A stretch of DNA of 64,000 bases from Yamagishiella unicocca. Lineage: Eukaryota > Chlorophyta > Chlorophyceae > Chlamydomonadales > Volvocaceae. The notes under the pieces are model-generated. The model saw only the letters and a program-made list of their open reading frames with translations. It was not told the origin of the DNA and did not search any database. How positions within the stretch are numbered: position 1 is the first letter of the stretch; each line of letters opens with the position of its first letter. A program made the translations under genes and the position numbers. Location of the stretch: the NCBI GenBank assembly GCA_003116995.1, contig BDSL01000115.1:1-64000 (forward strand), in the 5' to 3' direction. This document shows, one piece after another, positions 55,110 through 64,000 of this stretch.

Positions 55110-57270
55110 GGAGGCGGTTTCGTTCTATCTCTGCGAATAGAGTGCGTGCGTGCATGCAGTGTTCGGGCCGTTGCCCTGGTCCATCCGCTCCGATACGGGA
55201 GATCAGAGACGGCTCCTATCTGTATGTGTGCTTGACGGCAGCGGGCTGCGGCTCGCTGGGCCTTTCTTCTGCTAATGTGGCGCTGGTGGTGACGGCGGCG
55301 GCCCCGACGGCAAGGAGAGTAGTTATGTCGGCCCCGCCGTGTTAGGTATGCGGCTCGGTGGAGCGAGGCGGTGGCATCTATCGCTGGATGGCAGTGTGTG
55401 TGTATCGTTCAGGAACTGTATACATGTTGCGGGGCAGCACGGGTGCTGCTGATGGAAAGAGGAGTCATGGGTGCAGCAGTGGCACGACGGTTAAACATTG
55501 ACCGCATCACCAGCAGCATCAGACGGTGGAGCGCTGTCGCACAAATGGACAGCCCCGCCGGCATCGTACGTGGCGCAATGCCTGCTGCGCGTGACGCCGT
55601 TTCACAGTAATGGCTGAACGGTTGCCCGCCATGGTGTGCGTGCGTACCCACCGCACGTCGAGCCTGGTGATGCCATGGATACTACAGTGGGTTCCGACCA
55701 CTCACGACCTCCATGTGATGTCCGGACCGAGGAGCCATCGGGCAATGTGTCGCTGACCATTGAAGTAGAGGAAAGGACGGAAGGACAGAGAGTCCGGTAG
55801 TGGTGACATATAGCGTAGAGCGGGCATGGTCGCCACTGGAGCCGGTGTGTGCAATAATGTCACTGCCGGTGACATGAGGACACATATTGGCGCAATAAGC
55901 CACACATTTAAATGGGGGGGGTACGGGGGAAATCATGGTGGTTGGACAGAAACGGCCGGCAGGCTGGCCCTTTGGTTGTCGTACAGTCAGCCAAGGACGA
56001 CAACGCAGAATCATCAGCACGTAGCACATGCAGCCCCCGGCTGATAAGTACCGGAGAACCCCCGCGTCCCAGACAAGAAACATCGATGCCTAATTAGCGC
56101 ATTGACACATGTAGCACTGCGGAACATATACATAGTATTCGTTACAGAGGACCCCAGCTGGGCCGAGCCTCCTCACGCTTGGTGACAGAAACGATGCCGG
56201 CGATGCCGTGGCGGCGTCTTGGGCGCTACCGTCCTGGCTGCTTAGGTTGGGCAAACCAGCAGCACGGCCATGTGCGGCGCTGTTGATGTTACCGCTGTTG
56301 CCAGGAAATGTTTCCGGGCCTCTGCTACGCCTTCATCGCAAGGCTGGGTGTGGCATCCTGCCCCGGGTCAAGTACGTCCACGTGCCTTCAGTCTGTTCTG
56401 CAAGTTATTGCCGCCCGCGTCGTACGGAGGATCGTACATCATGGCGCCGGTGCCCGCCGACAAGGTGTTGCGGCAGCTGGCCTCTCGCCCCTCCCTGGCC
56501 CCCCTCCCTGCCCCCTCCCGCCTATGGGAGCTCTCCAAAGAGGAAAGCCCCCATACGGCCCACGATCGCTGCTGGCTCCCAAGTGTTCCGCCAGCACCCG
56601 GTGCATCTAAGAAGCCGTCACGGTTAAAAATTACGTAGACCTGGTCTGCTACGGGGTCCGGGGATATGGAGGAAGGTCGGCACCACTATCGCAATCGCCT
56701 TGCTGGTCGTCACAAGCGCTGCTAGCTGATGACGCCAGGTCTGTCCCGTGGTGCCGCGGCCCACGGCCCAACGCCGTGGTCCTACCGCCACCACCGCCAC
56801 GACCAGCGGCGAGGCTCCTGCGCCGGCCTGCTGATACCTTGGCTTTCGTACCTGCTGTGAGAGTCGGTCGCCGCTGACGCCGACGACATGACTGCGGCGA
56901 AAGCACTCCTTGGCGGTTGCTTGGCGGTGTCCACGCCGACGACGTGATCCTCCCCGCGGAGGTCAACGTACGGGTATGTATTGTGCCGTACACTTCGCAC
57001 CAAAACATTCCCGACCGAGGACTGCTCCTTCGTCCCCGGATCGCCCGTTTGCCCCTACCTGGACTGCTCGCCGTCCTCATCGATCAAGCAATGTTTAAGA
57101 GGAAATGGCGTTGATAAACACCGTACGTCATCCTGTCGCGAAGTTCGAGTCCCCTCCCACCTTATTTCCAAGAGGCGCTTGCCCAGTCCAACCCTTGCAC
57201 CTCATGATCCTGGTCATAACCCACTTGTATCAACCACGATGCTGCCCTTGAATCTGCCAGCTGCACGGTG
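55110..57270. other. Stretch with no recognised gene; one small open frame
   Basis: An ATG frame at 56441-56638 (MAPVPADKVLRQLASRPSLA...) follows TACATC and encodes 65 residues, but I know no relative. Other frames are unremarkable. Confidence 0.3.
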
Positions 57271-57276
57271 GCTCTA

Positions 57277-57308
57277 CGTAAGGACCGACTCGTGAGTCGG
57301 TCCTTACG
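57277..57308. repeat. Near-perfect 15-bp inverted repeat with a 2-base loop
   Basis: CGTAAGGACCGACTC is followed after GT by GAGTCGGTCCTTACG. It lies about 40 bases from the edge of the retrotransposon fragment. Confidence 0.9.
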
Positions 57309-57344
57309 CGACAGCTGCAGGGTGTCCCACGTGCTGCCTCGGAG

Positions 57345-57995
57345 AAATAATAATAATAATAATAATAAGGTTACGCTGGCGCTAGGCCTTGCGTGTGTTA
57401 AGGGGGCGGGGCGGTGAGGGTGTCAGTACACCCAATACGCTCGCGCCACCGGAGGAGACAAGAGGTTACCCTTAGCCCACCCCCCTAGGTCCCTGTAGTC
57501 CCCCTTCCAGCACTCGGCGGCTTTTGATGATTTCTCCCGCGCTAACCACCGCGTGCCGGTGCAGGTGCAGGCAGCATTTGTTGGCCTGATCGGCGCTGGC
57601 TCCCAGGGTTTGTAGCAATGGCTTGACTGTATTGGGGATGGTGCCAGTGACACCTATGGTGATTACTTCTTTTCTCGTGTAGTGCACTGTCCAGCCCGCC
57701 CGCTCCAGGGCTTCTGCGAGTTGTTTATGTTGGGTTGTTTTCTCAGTGCATTTATCCGAGTGGTTGAGGTCGCTGGTGTAGCCTACCTCAATGATGTACA
57801 CCGGGTATTGACCCTTGGGCCCTCGCAGCCGGTAGGCGGTAGCATTTGCGGGTAGACATGCCTCCCGTCCCACCTGCTTCATAAGTCCCTCTACGGTGGT
57901 GCGGGCATACAGGGGGGAGACCCCCTCAGTTCCCCACCCCCTTAACACACGCTAGGGCTACGCCCAGCGACACTATTATTATTATTATTATTCCC
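57345..57995 (-). mobile_element. Non-LTR retrotransposon (LINE) C-terminal fragment with inverted (AAT)n-ended arms
   Basis: The minus-strand frame 57948-57423 (158 residues) has the layout of the region after the reverse transcriptase in algal LINEs: YPVYIIEVGYTSDLNHSDKC, QHKQLAEALERAGWTVHY, IGVTGTIPNTVKPLLQTLG, and HRHAVVSAGEIIKSRRVLEG. Both edges carry inverted copies of a short segment, (AAT)n then ...GCGTGTGTTAAGGGGG, at 57349-57410 and at 57940-57993. Read outward, each end looks like a LINE 3' terminus with a (TTA)n tail. The reverse transcriptase itself is absent, so this is a dead fragment. Confidence 0.7.
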
Positions 57996-58893
57996 TCGCG
58001 GCCAGCCTGCTACCGAGCGGAGACACGGCCAGGGCAAATGCGCGCCCCTCAGAGCTGATGTTCCCAGGACGTGATGCTGCACGGGGATTTCGATCTGCCG
58101 TCCAATCCCCTCGCTCGGTTCGTCCTCGACCCTCCGAGCGCCCCAACTCCCAGGTTTCCTCGCTACCCCGCAGTCCCCACCTGCGGTTTCTTGTGTTCCA
58201 AGGCAAGGCGGCGCCAGCCCGGCTCCAAGGCCCATGAGCTGAGTGTTCAAGCCCAGAGCCCAGTAATTAGAGACGCATTTACGTGTCGCATATTTTGCCG
58301 CAACGCCTCTCCCCAAGCAAGATAGCCTGCATGTCGTGAAGATGGTATCCTTATTGGCCGGACTTTGCCAAGGCGCAGCTCCCAGGCACATGAACGTCAT
58401 CATCCGCACAGCCAATGAACAAGCTGAACCAGAGGCCGATAACTACCCGTCGCAACGCGTCAGGGTTTGTGAGCCCTTACGACCTGTGCCTTCATAGTAC
58501 CAATTTGAAGCTAGGCTTCGAAAGTGTATGTATGGCCATACGGTTTAAGTGCGTACTTTGGCCATGAGTATGTCGCAGGGGTTTTGGCCGGCTCAACATG
58601 GCTCCAGAACCTCGTTGAAACACAGGGATTGCATACCCTCTCACAGCGTCACAGGGACAGGCCCTCTATATGGATGGAATGTAAACCATAACGTAGGCAA
58701 CTGGGCGTGTTGCTGTTCTTTGGCAGCCTCCACATGCATCTTGGTATCTGGAAAGATAAGCGCTCCACGGTGGTCGAAGCAGCTGCCTGCTCCTATCTTT
58801 TTAACAACTAATGGACGTTGGCTGCATCCAATGCTCGCCTGCCATGCAAACCTCCCGTCGGAACGCAACGACGCCACAACAGAATTTTTGAAA
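57996..58893. other. Stretch with no recognised gene
   Basis: Minus-strand text at 57996-58415 could be further LINE sequence, but shows no motif I can name. ATG at 58894 followed by GAAGCCGCG and a GTGAGT donor at 58922 is a possible first exon of the next gene; its phase does not match the next exon directly. Confidence 0.35.
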
Positions 58894-59155
58894 ATGGAAG
58901 CCGCGGGTGGCGCAGACGCTGGTGAGTCGTTGTGACATAAGTTTTTCCCGTCGTTATCCGTAGCGAAGCTGAGGTAGCCTTCTCCCTAACCGTGTGCTTT
59001 TAAACGAAGCGGTCCCCGTTTCACACGGCATGCTCAAGTGCTGCCTCTTGAGTAATATTACGCGCAATTCATAGACGCACGTACTCGTGCATATTATCTG
59101 TGTGCGCGCAAAGCACCAAAGTCCACCCCTGTCTGCCCTCCGTATGTTTCTGCAG

Positions 59156-62036
59156 GCGCAGCGGATGGCCGTGGCCCTGGCGTCGCGGCAGCTGCTGGTG
59201 AGCTTGCTTGCTGTTGTCGCGTCTCCCTGGCTTGTTGGGGGCATCACTTGCACTGGGGCTAGCCTGCTGTATGGTTGGGGCCGTCTTTTTCGGCCACGCA
59301 GCTGCGGGCTGTGCGGCCAGGTTGCTTGCCACATTGTTAGTAGGGGCTTCTTGGGTGCTGTGTTGCGGAAGGGTCGTTGCATTCCGCATCCGTGTTGGTA
59401 ATCCTCTATACACTCTCAACTCCCCTGACGTCCAGGTGGTGGTGCGGGCGGCGTGGTGGCCTGTGGCTGAGCAGAGCTGCAGTGACCCCCCGTATGAGGC
59501 AGTTGATTGGTAAGCGTGCAGCGCCTGCGTCATTCAGCACACAGCTGCAGGGGGCATCAAGCTGTCGGGGCTGTTGACCCAGGAACACCCAGCACCGGTT
59601 GCTTAGTGCTGCCCACTGTCATGTCGCTGGAGTTTTTGACCCAGGAGCACCTTTCCTGGCGTAGCTGGTGCGGCTCGGGGCCCAAGCAAGCGCACATGCC
59701 CTAGAGACATGTCCGCATCTTGGCCTCGTCAACGATCCTGGCCCCACCGCTGCTCCATGTTCGCGACCTCCGCCTCGCAGGCTGTGGCTGAGCTTCGCCG
59801 AGGCGCCCGAGATGGAGTTATCCATAACGCCCGTGCTGGGCAGCCGCAAGTTGTGGGGGCTCCTCGCCATCGGCCGGGTGCGGGTGTGGGTCTGTGCCAA
59901 GGTGCGATCACCCGCAGCATCACACCCCCCTCCACCGGCACTCACGCACCACCTCAGTGGCGGGCACTGCTCCAGGGGGCGTCTCTATGGCACCCATGGC
60001 GCTCCGTACTCCTGCTCCTACACCACGACAGCGGGCTGACCAAACTCTTTACCCCCAACTAGCTGCTAGCGGCTTACCCTTTGACGTCGACCACAGCCCT
60101 GTTGATCACGGCTCCGTCACCTTGCCACACCCGAGCACCTCGTCTGGCCATCCGACTTCGGTTACACCACCCCATCACTCCACTTCAGCCCTCCCCGCCC
60201 CCATTCTTGCCCACCCTCCCCCCCCCCAACTGCAGGTCGCCGCCGGCCTTGCTCGCCCTATGGTGTACCCCGCCTGCGTGGACGTGCGCATGAGCAAGCT
60301 GCTGCTGCCAATCGACAGCACTAAGAACGCTGTCGGGTTCTTCTTCGCCATCGACACCTTGACCCGGCACAGAGTGGGTGCCACCTCCGCCACCGCCAAC
60401 ACCGCCGCTGCAGGAGACGCCGCCGCCGCCGCTATTGCAGCAGCATCCGGTGCCAACCGGTGGCTCACCTCCGAAACCCAGGTGGGCACATTACACTACG
60501 TCAGGTGTTCGACCGAAGCATTACATGTGTGAACATGCGTGCCGGCGTGCCTTGCGGGTTGCCGCTCTGCATGGGTGCGCCTCTGACGGGCGGTGCGGCG
60601 ACGGGGCTTGCGGACCAGGCCGCCATGCTGGCAGGGGCGGCGGAAAAGGGGGGAGTTGCAAGGCAGGGTCCTGGGCTTAGAGCAGCAGCTGCTCGCAGTG
60701 GGGCTCCCTCAGCAGCATCGTGGTGGGCGTCGTGGCCCGGTAGGGAACAGCCAGCCACCCGGGGTCAGCCACCCGGGTTCTCATCGCCTGTCCCCTGCAT
60801 TGCTCTACTACGAGCGGCGTAGTGTCCGCGGTCCCTACCAGCAGGCTGACACGCCCCTCACACCCCGCTTCGTCTTGCTTGACGTTGCAGGCCGCCCTCC
60901 TCCACGGGACTGGCGGGCGGCACCCCGCGAAGCCACCGGGCCGACCTCCCCCGGCACCGCTGTCGTCTGCCCCACCGCGTTCATCAGCTCCGCCCTTGTG
61001 GTGGTTGCCACCGCTGGCCTAGCCGGCGGTAGCAGCGGCAGTGTTTTTTTACCGAGAGCGCAGTCCACCACGTGTTTCGCCGTACATCGTCGGTCCTTGG
61101 CAGCAGCCCGGGGATGCCGCCCTCATTGGACGGCATCCCGGAGGCAATCGAGGATGAGGAGGGAAGGCGGACGACGGTTTTATACAGGACGGTTTCAGCC
61201 TGTAGAACTCAATAGTATGGCGCCGACTACTGCGACGGTGGCGTGATGCAACATCGATGGCAGGGCGTCAACACGGTACGTCACGGACCGTACCGTCGGC
61301 GGCGCGTCGTCGCTATACTGGCCCGGCGGCGTGGTGGACGCCTCTATCTGCGTCCTGGATCCTGGCAGGGCGCCGCCGGTTGGCAGCGGCGGGCAGCAGA
61401 TTTTGGCGCAGCTGCCGCGGGTTGTGGCACCGGGGCACCGCGTGGCTCGTCCACTGTGTCACTGTACAGCAGCAGCGGGCAGGACAGGAGCATCACCAGC
61501 AGCAGCCGCAGCGCCCACAGGCACATGGGCAGGCAGGCGCAGTCGCACCCAGGACCATATCAGCGGCTGGCCAGCCCTACCTTCTGGCGGCGTGCTTCCT
61601 TACTCTTCGCAGCCAAGGTGCTAACTCCTCGCAGCCAGGAAGCACCGCGCCCAGTGGACCATGCGGCGCCGACGGCGATGATGGGCCGTGCACCCCCACC
61701 CCCACCCTCCTGCCGTGCGCGCAACTCTCTGCGACCAGGACACCACATCGCGCTGCTCGGACCAGCTGGTGCGGAGCGCACCGAGGGTGAGGGCGACGGG
61801 AGGGACGGCTCAGGGCCAGGCAGGCAATTAGCTGCGGCGACGAGCGTTCAGTTGTCGGTATGGCCGCCGTGGCCTTGGTAGAGCGCTCACACGGGTTGTC
61901 GCTGTCGGTGTTCGCAAAGCTTTCGGGGAAAGGGTTAGAGTTCTTCAAGGTCCAGGAGCACATGCAGGATTTGGTGAACCTATTCGGCATATTTGCCAAG
62001 CCAACGCTGCACACTAGCAGTGCACCGAAACAGTGA
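59156..62036 (+). CDS. Membrane-associated protein with a possible SMP-like lipid-transfer domain (partial model)
   Basis: Exons that join in phase: 59156-59197, 59436-59509, 59781-59901 and 60236-60481. They encode AVALASRQLL, WWPVAEQSCSDPPYEAVDW, LWLSFAEAPEMELSITPVLG...KLWGLLAIGRVRVWVCAK, and VAAGLARPMVYPACVDVRMS followed by an Ala-rich insert. Helix-strand alternation and the MVYPA..VDV ending recall the end of SMP domains in tricalbins/extended synaptotagmins, which move lipids at membrane contact sites; this is tentative. Later pieces are less sure: about 61055-61213 (VHHVFRRTSSVLGSSPGMPP...) and a Ser-rich piece near 61447-61560. The last exon, 61824-62036, reads AISCGDERSVVGMAAVALVE...HMQDLVNLFGIF and a stop. 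The start is unresolved; ATG at 58894 is a candidate. No C2 domain was recognised. Confidence 0.5.
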
Positions 62037-62439
62037 GGTTCATTGCCTGCCCTCACCAGTACTGTCTAGGTGTCTGTCTGCGGTGGCGCCGTGCATGCCC
62101 CTTATCCTTGGGTGTCACATTACAAGCCCCCACCATCTCTCCACTCGTGCGTCCTGTGGTATCCAGGAACGAAGGAGCGCAGGGCGAAGGCGGTGGGAAG
62201 CAGCAGGGACCTAGCGGCCGCGAAGGCGCTGAAGGCGGGGCCGCGACACGGGTGGGCTCAAAGCAGGGCCGGTGCATAGCACTTCCCGAGGAGGAGGAAG
62301 CAGGACCCAGTCCGTAAGAAGCAGGCGTTGGAGGCCGAAGGCGAGGGGCCTGACCGGCACGGCGCTGTTGCTGAAGTTGCTGAGGGGGGCAGGGCAACGT
62401 TGGTGGCAGCGGGGATGGCGTAGAAACCGACGTGGATAG

Positions 62440-62722
62440 GATAGCTGGCGCATTGGCTTCGGACACTTAGGGGGCGCATGCTGGAGCACTAGGATGGACG
62501 ACCGACAAACCTTCGCAGGCGGCACTTCATCGGTGATTGAGAGGACGGACTCAAACAAAAGTGCGGTAACGTGCAGCGCGTAAGACGGAGGAACTGGTTG
62601 GCGGAATAATCGGACGCGATGAGGCGAGATGCGACGTAGCCCATCGCAGTCTCCGTCCCAGCCCGGATCCCAATTGGTATCGTGGGGACGTGGTATGTTA
62701 CCAAGCGGCACCAGCGAGCTTG
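62440..62722 (+). repeat. Dispersed repeat family B, copy 3 (5' part only)
   Basis: It matches 37920-38175: TAGCTGGCGCAT, GTGCGGTA.CGTG, GGCGGA..AATCGGACGCGATGA versus GCGAGACGCGATGAAG, TCCGTCCCA.CCCGG, and AGCGGCACCAGCGAGCTT. It then stops, so it is truncated relative to copy 2. Confidence 0.75.
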
Positions 62723-64000
62723 AAGAGGGTGAGGCGCGGCCGAGTGCTGGTGGCGGAGTCAATGGTCGGGGGGCACTGGGGCCCGGCGGCGTGGCCAGGT
62801 GACGGCGATGAGCGGCCATTTTGTCATGGCGGCCGAGAGGGTCGAAGTGCGACGACGGTAACGGGAGGAGCAGCGTGATGGCACAAGACGTGCACCGCCT
62901 CATCGTTGTTTCGCGTTCGTCCGTGCGCTGCAAGGTGGTCGGTCGCGACCCTGTCGCTACAACACCTGCACACCGCCGGTCTAGCCTTTATTTGGGAATC
63001 TGTGTTTCCATGACATTTATTTTACAATGTATCCATGGCGACGAGCGAGCCCGTTAGTGCGCGTCGAACCAGATTTCCTAACGCTCCTCCGTTGGGACTC
63101 CCAACAGCAGGTTTGGGAGAGCGTAAGGCAGCCACGGGATGCATGAGGTCAACAATGCTTCAGGTTTATTTGCGTAGGCGGAATGGACAGTCTTCCTTGC
63201 AGTGTTTTCGGTATGGTAATAATGTCTTTCATTGCCGAGTGAGTGAGAGCCACCCTGCTGGTTGTTGTAACGGTTGCTGGTGGTGTGAGGCGCCCCATAA
63301 AACGAAAGATCGCCATTTCCCTTGCAGCTTTCGGTGTTATCTGACTGCTAGGTTGACGAAGGTTGTATACAACGTATACACGTGTACACGTCCCAGCTTC
63401 CGGGTGGTCGCCGTTGCCGCTGTGTGTGCTCTGGACCCTCCTTCGGGTTTTCGGTGGTCTCGCCTGGATGGGCCTTTTGTTCCCTGTGTGTCTCCGTCAG
63501 TGTCCGGCAATGTGTCCGATAGCGCTACCTTCGGGTCCGGAGCCCACTGTAACATGTAGTTGTTACTTATGGTGTGTCTTGGTCCCGCGACTGATGAGGG
63601 GTCGCATTAGGTCCCTGTCGGGCGGTTCTCTGTGTTCTCCTCGTTTCCCTCCTCGGTTTGTTTGGGTGTTAACTGGCCTCGGATCTCAAGTGGAAGGTTA
63701 TTGTTCGGCTTGCAGTAACGTTCTGCTGTTCCTTGCGGGACGAGGGTTTGCTTTGGCTGCAGTTGGCGTGTTGGGCCATCTGGGCTACTGCCCCCTGGGT
63801 GGTTATTGCCGCCGTTCGGAGTTCTTGGTGGTACCTCGGTCGTATCTCGGTCTTTTTCGCCTTGTGTATCTGGAACCCAGCGTTACAGTTGCTGCTACTA
63901 ATACTGTTGTTCCGAAAACAGTGCACCGATCGTTCTTGGCTGGGCCTAAAAGCACGATGTCGGGCGGTAAGCTCATGTTGCTGGTGAGAGCTATCTTCGT
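62723..64000. other. Stretch with no recognised gene
   Basis: Frames over 63035-63559 and 63733-63987 are open but Cys/Trp-rich without a recognisable domain. Bases 63361-63389 hold overlapping short palindromes (GTTGTATACAAC and GTATACACGTGTACAC). Confidence 0.4.

Noticed and set aside
56900..57110. Plus-strand frame GGVHADDVILPAEVNVRVCI as a transposase or integrase
   Set aside because: No catalytic pattern or neighbours; too short to support.
57130..57165. Possible tRNA 3' half (GTTCGAGTCCC)
   Set aside because: The bases before and after TTCGAGT do not form a T-stem, no A box lies at the right distance, and no acceptor stem pairs.
63035..63559. 174-residue open frame near the right end
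   Set aside because: Composition is Cys/Trp/Arg-rich and irregular, with no domain and no splice or stop context of a gene.

Overview
The window looks like nuclear DNA of a volvocine green alga (Chlorophyceae; Chlamydomonas/Volvox relatives). That is inference. It rests on intron-dense, GC-rich genes with short exons joined at GT..(C/T)AG junctions, on TGTAA motifs placed like algal polyadenylation signals, on Gly/Ala/Ser/Pro-rich linkers and SP-type polyproline runs, and on abundant minisatellites. No bacterial operons, CRISPR arrays, rRNA or convincing tRNA genes were seen. Gene models were built by hand from exon reading frames and splice phases. Four of them splice in phase over all or nearly all of their length.

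Layout. 1-1.9 kb: G-rich minisatellites and one copy of a dispersed repeat. 2.3-3.1 kb: minus-strand coding-like blocks of unknown family. 3.4-4.0 kb: a long imperfect inverted repeat. 6.4-7.1 kb: end of a minus-strand zinc-finger-like gene. 7.4-11.9 kb: a minus-strand non-canonical poly(A)/poly(U) polymerase. 14.0-23.1 kb: a plus-strand gene of about 21 exons and about 1000 residues whose N-terminal half resembles a TIR-type domain. 23-30.5 kb: mostly unassigned, with a second set of minus-strand coding-like blocks and a perfect hairpin. 30.7-31.6 kb: end of a small acidic-protein gene. 32.9-44.1 kb: a complete 15-exon FIP1 gene (polyadenylation factor). 44.8-48.0 kb: a complete 7-exon minus-strand gene for a RING-like zinc-binding protein, convergent with FIP1. 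48.8-49.0 kb: a frameshifted relic of a peroxisomal acyl-CoA oxidase. 52-55 kb: a duplicated cassette with polyproline coding potential. 57.3-58.0 kb: a non-LTR retrotransposon C-terminal fragment between inverted (AAT)n-ended arms. 59.2-62.0 kb: a plus-strand gene with a possible lipid-transfer (SMP-like) domain.

Connections. Two genes act on RNA 3' ends: FIP1 belongs to the canonical polyadenylation machinery, and the minus-strand nucleotidyltransferase adds non-templated tails. Nothing in the sequence shows that they are co-regulated. One superfamily of dispersed repeat has six copies here, all in the same orientation. Four of these lie inside introns of the TIR-like gene and FIP1, in the sense direction of their hosts.

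Limits. No alignment, structure prediction or transcript data were used. Starts of several genes are unresolved, and the large stretches marked as unassigned may hide exons that could not be recognised.
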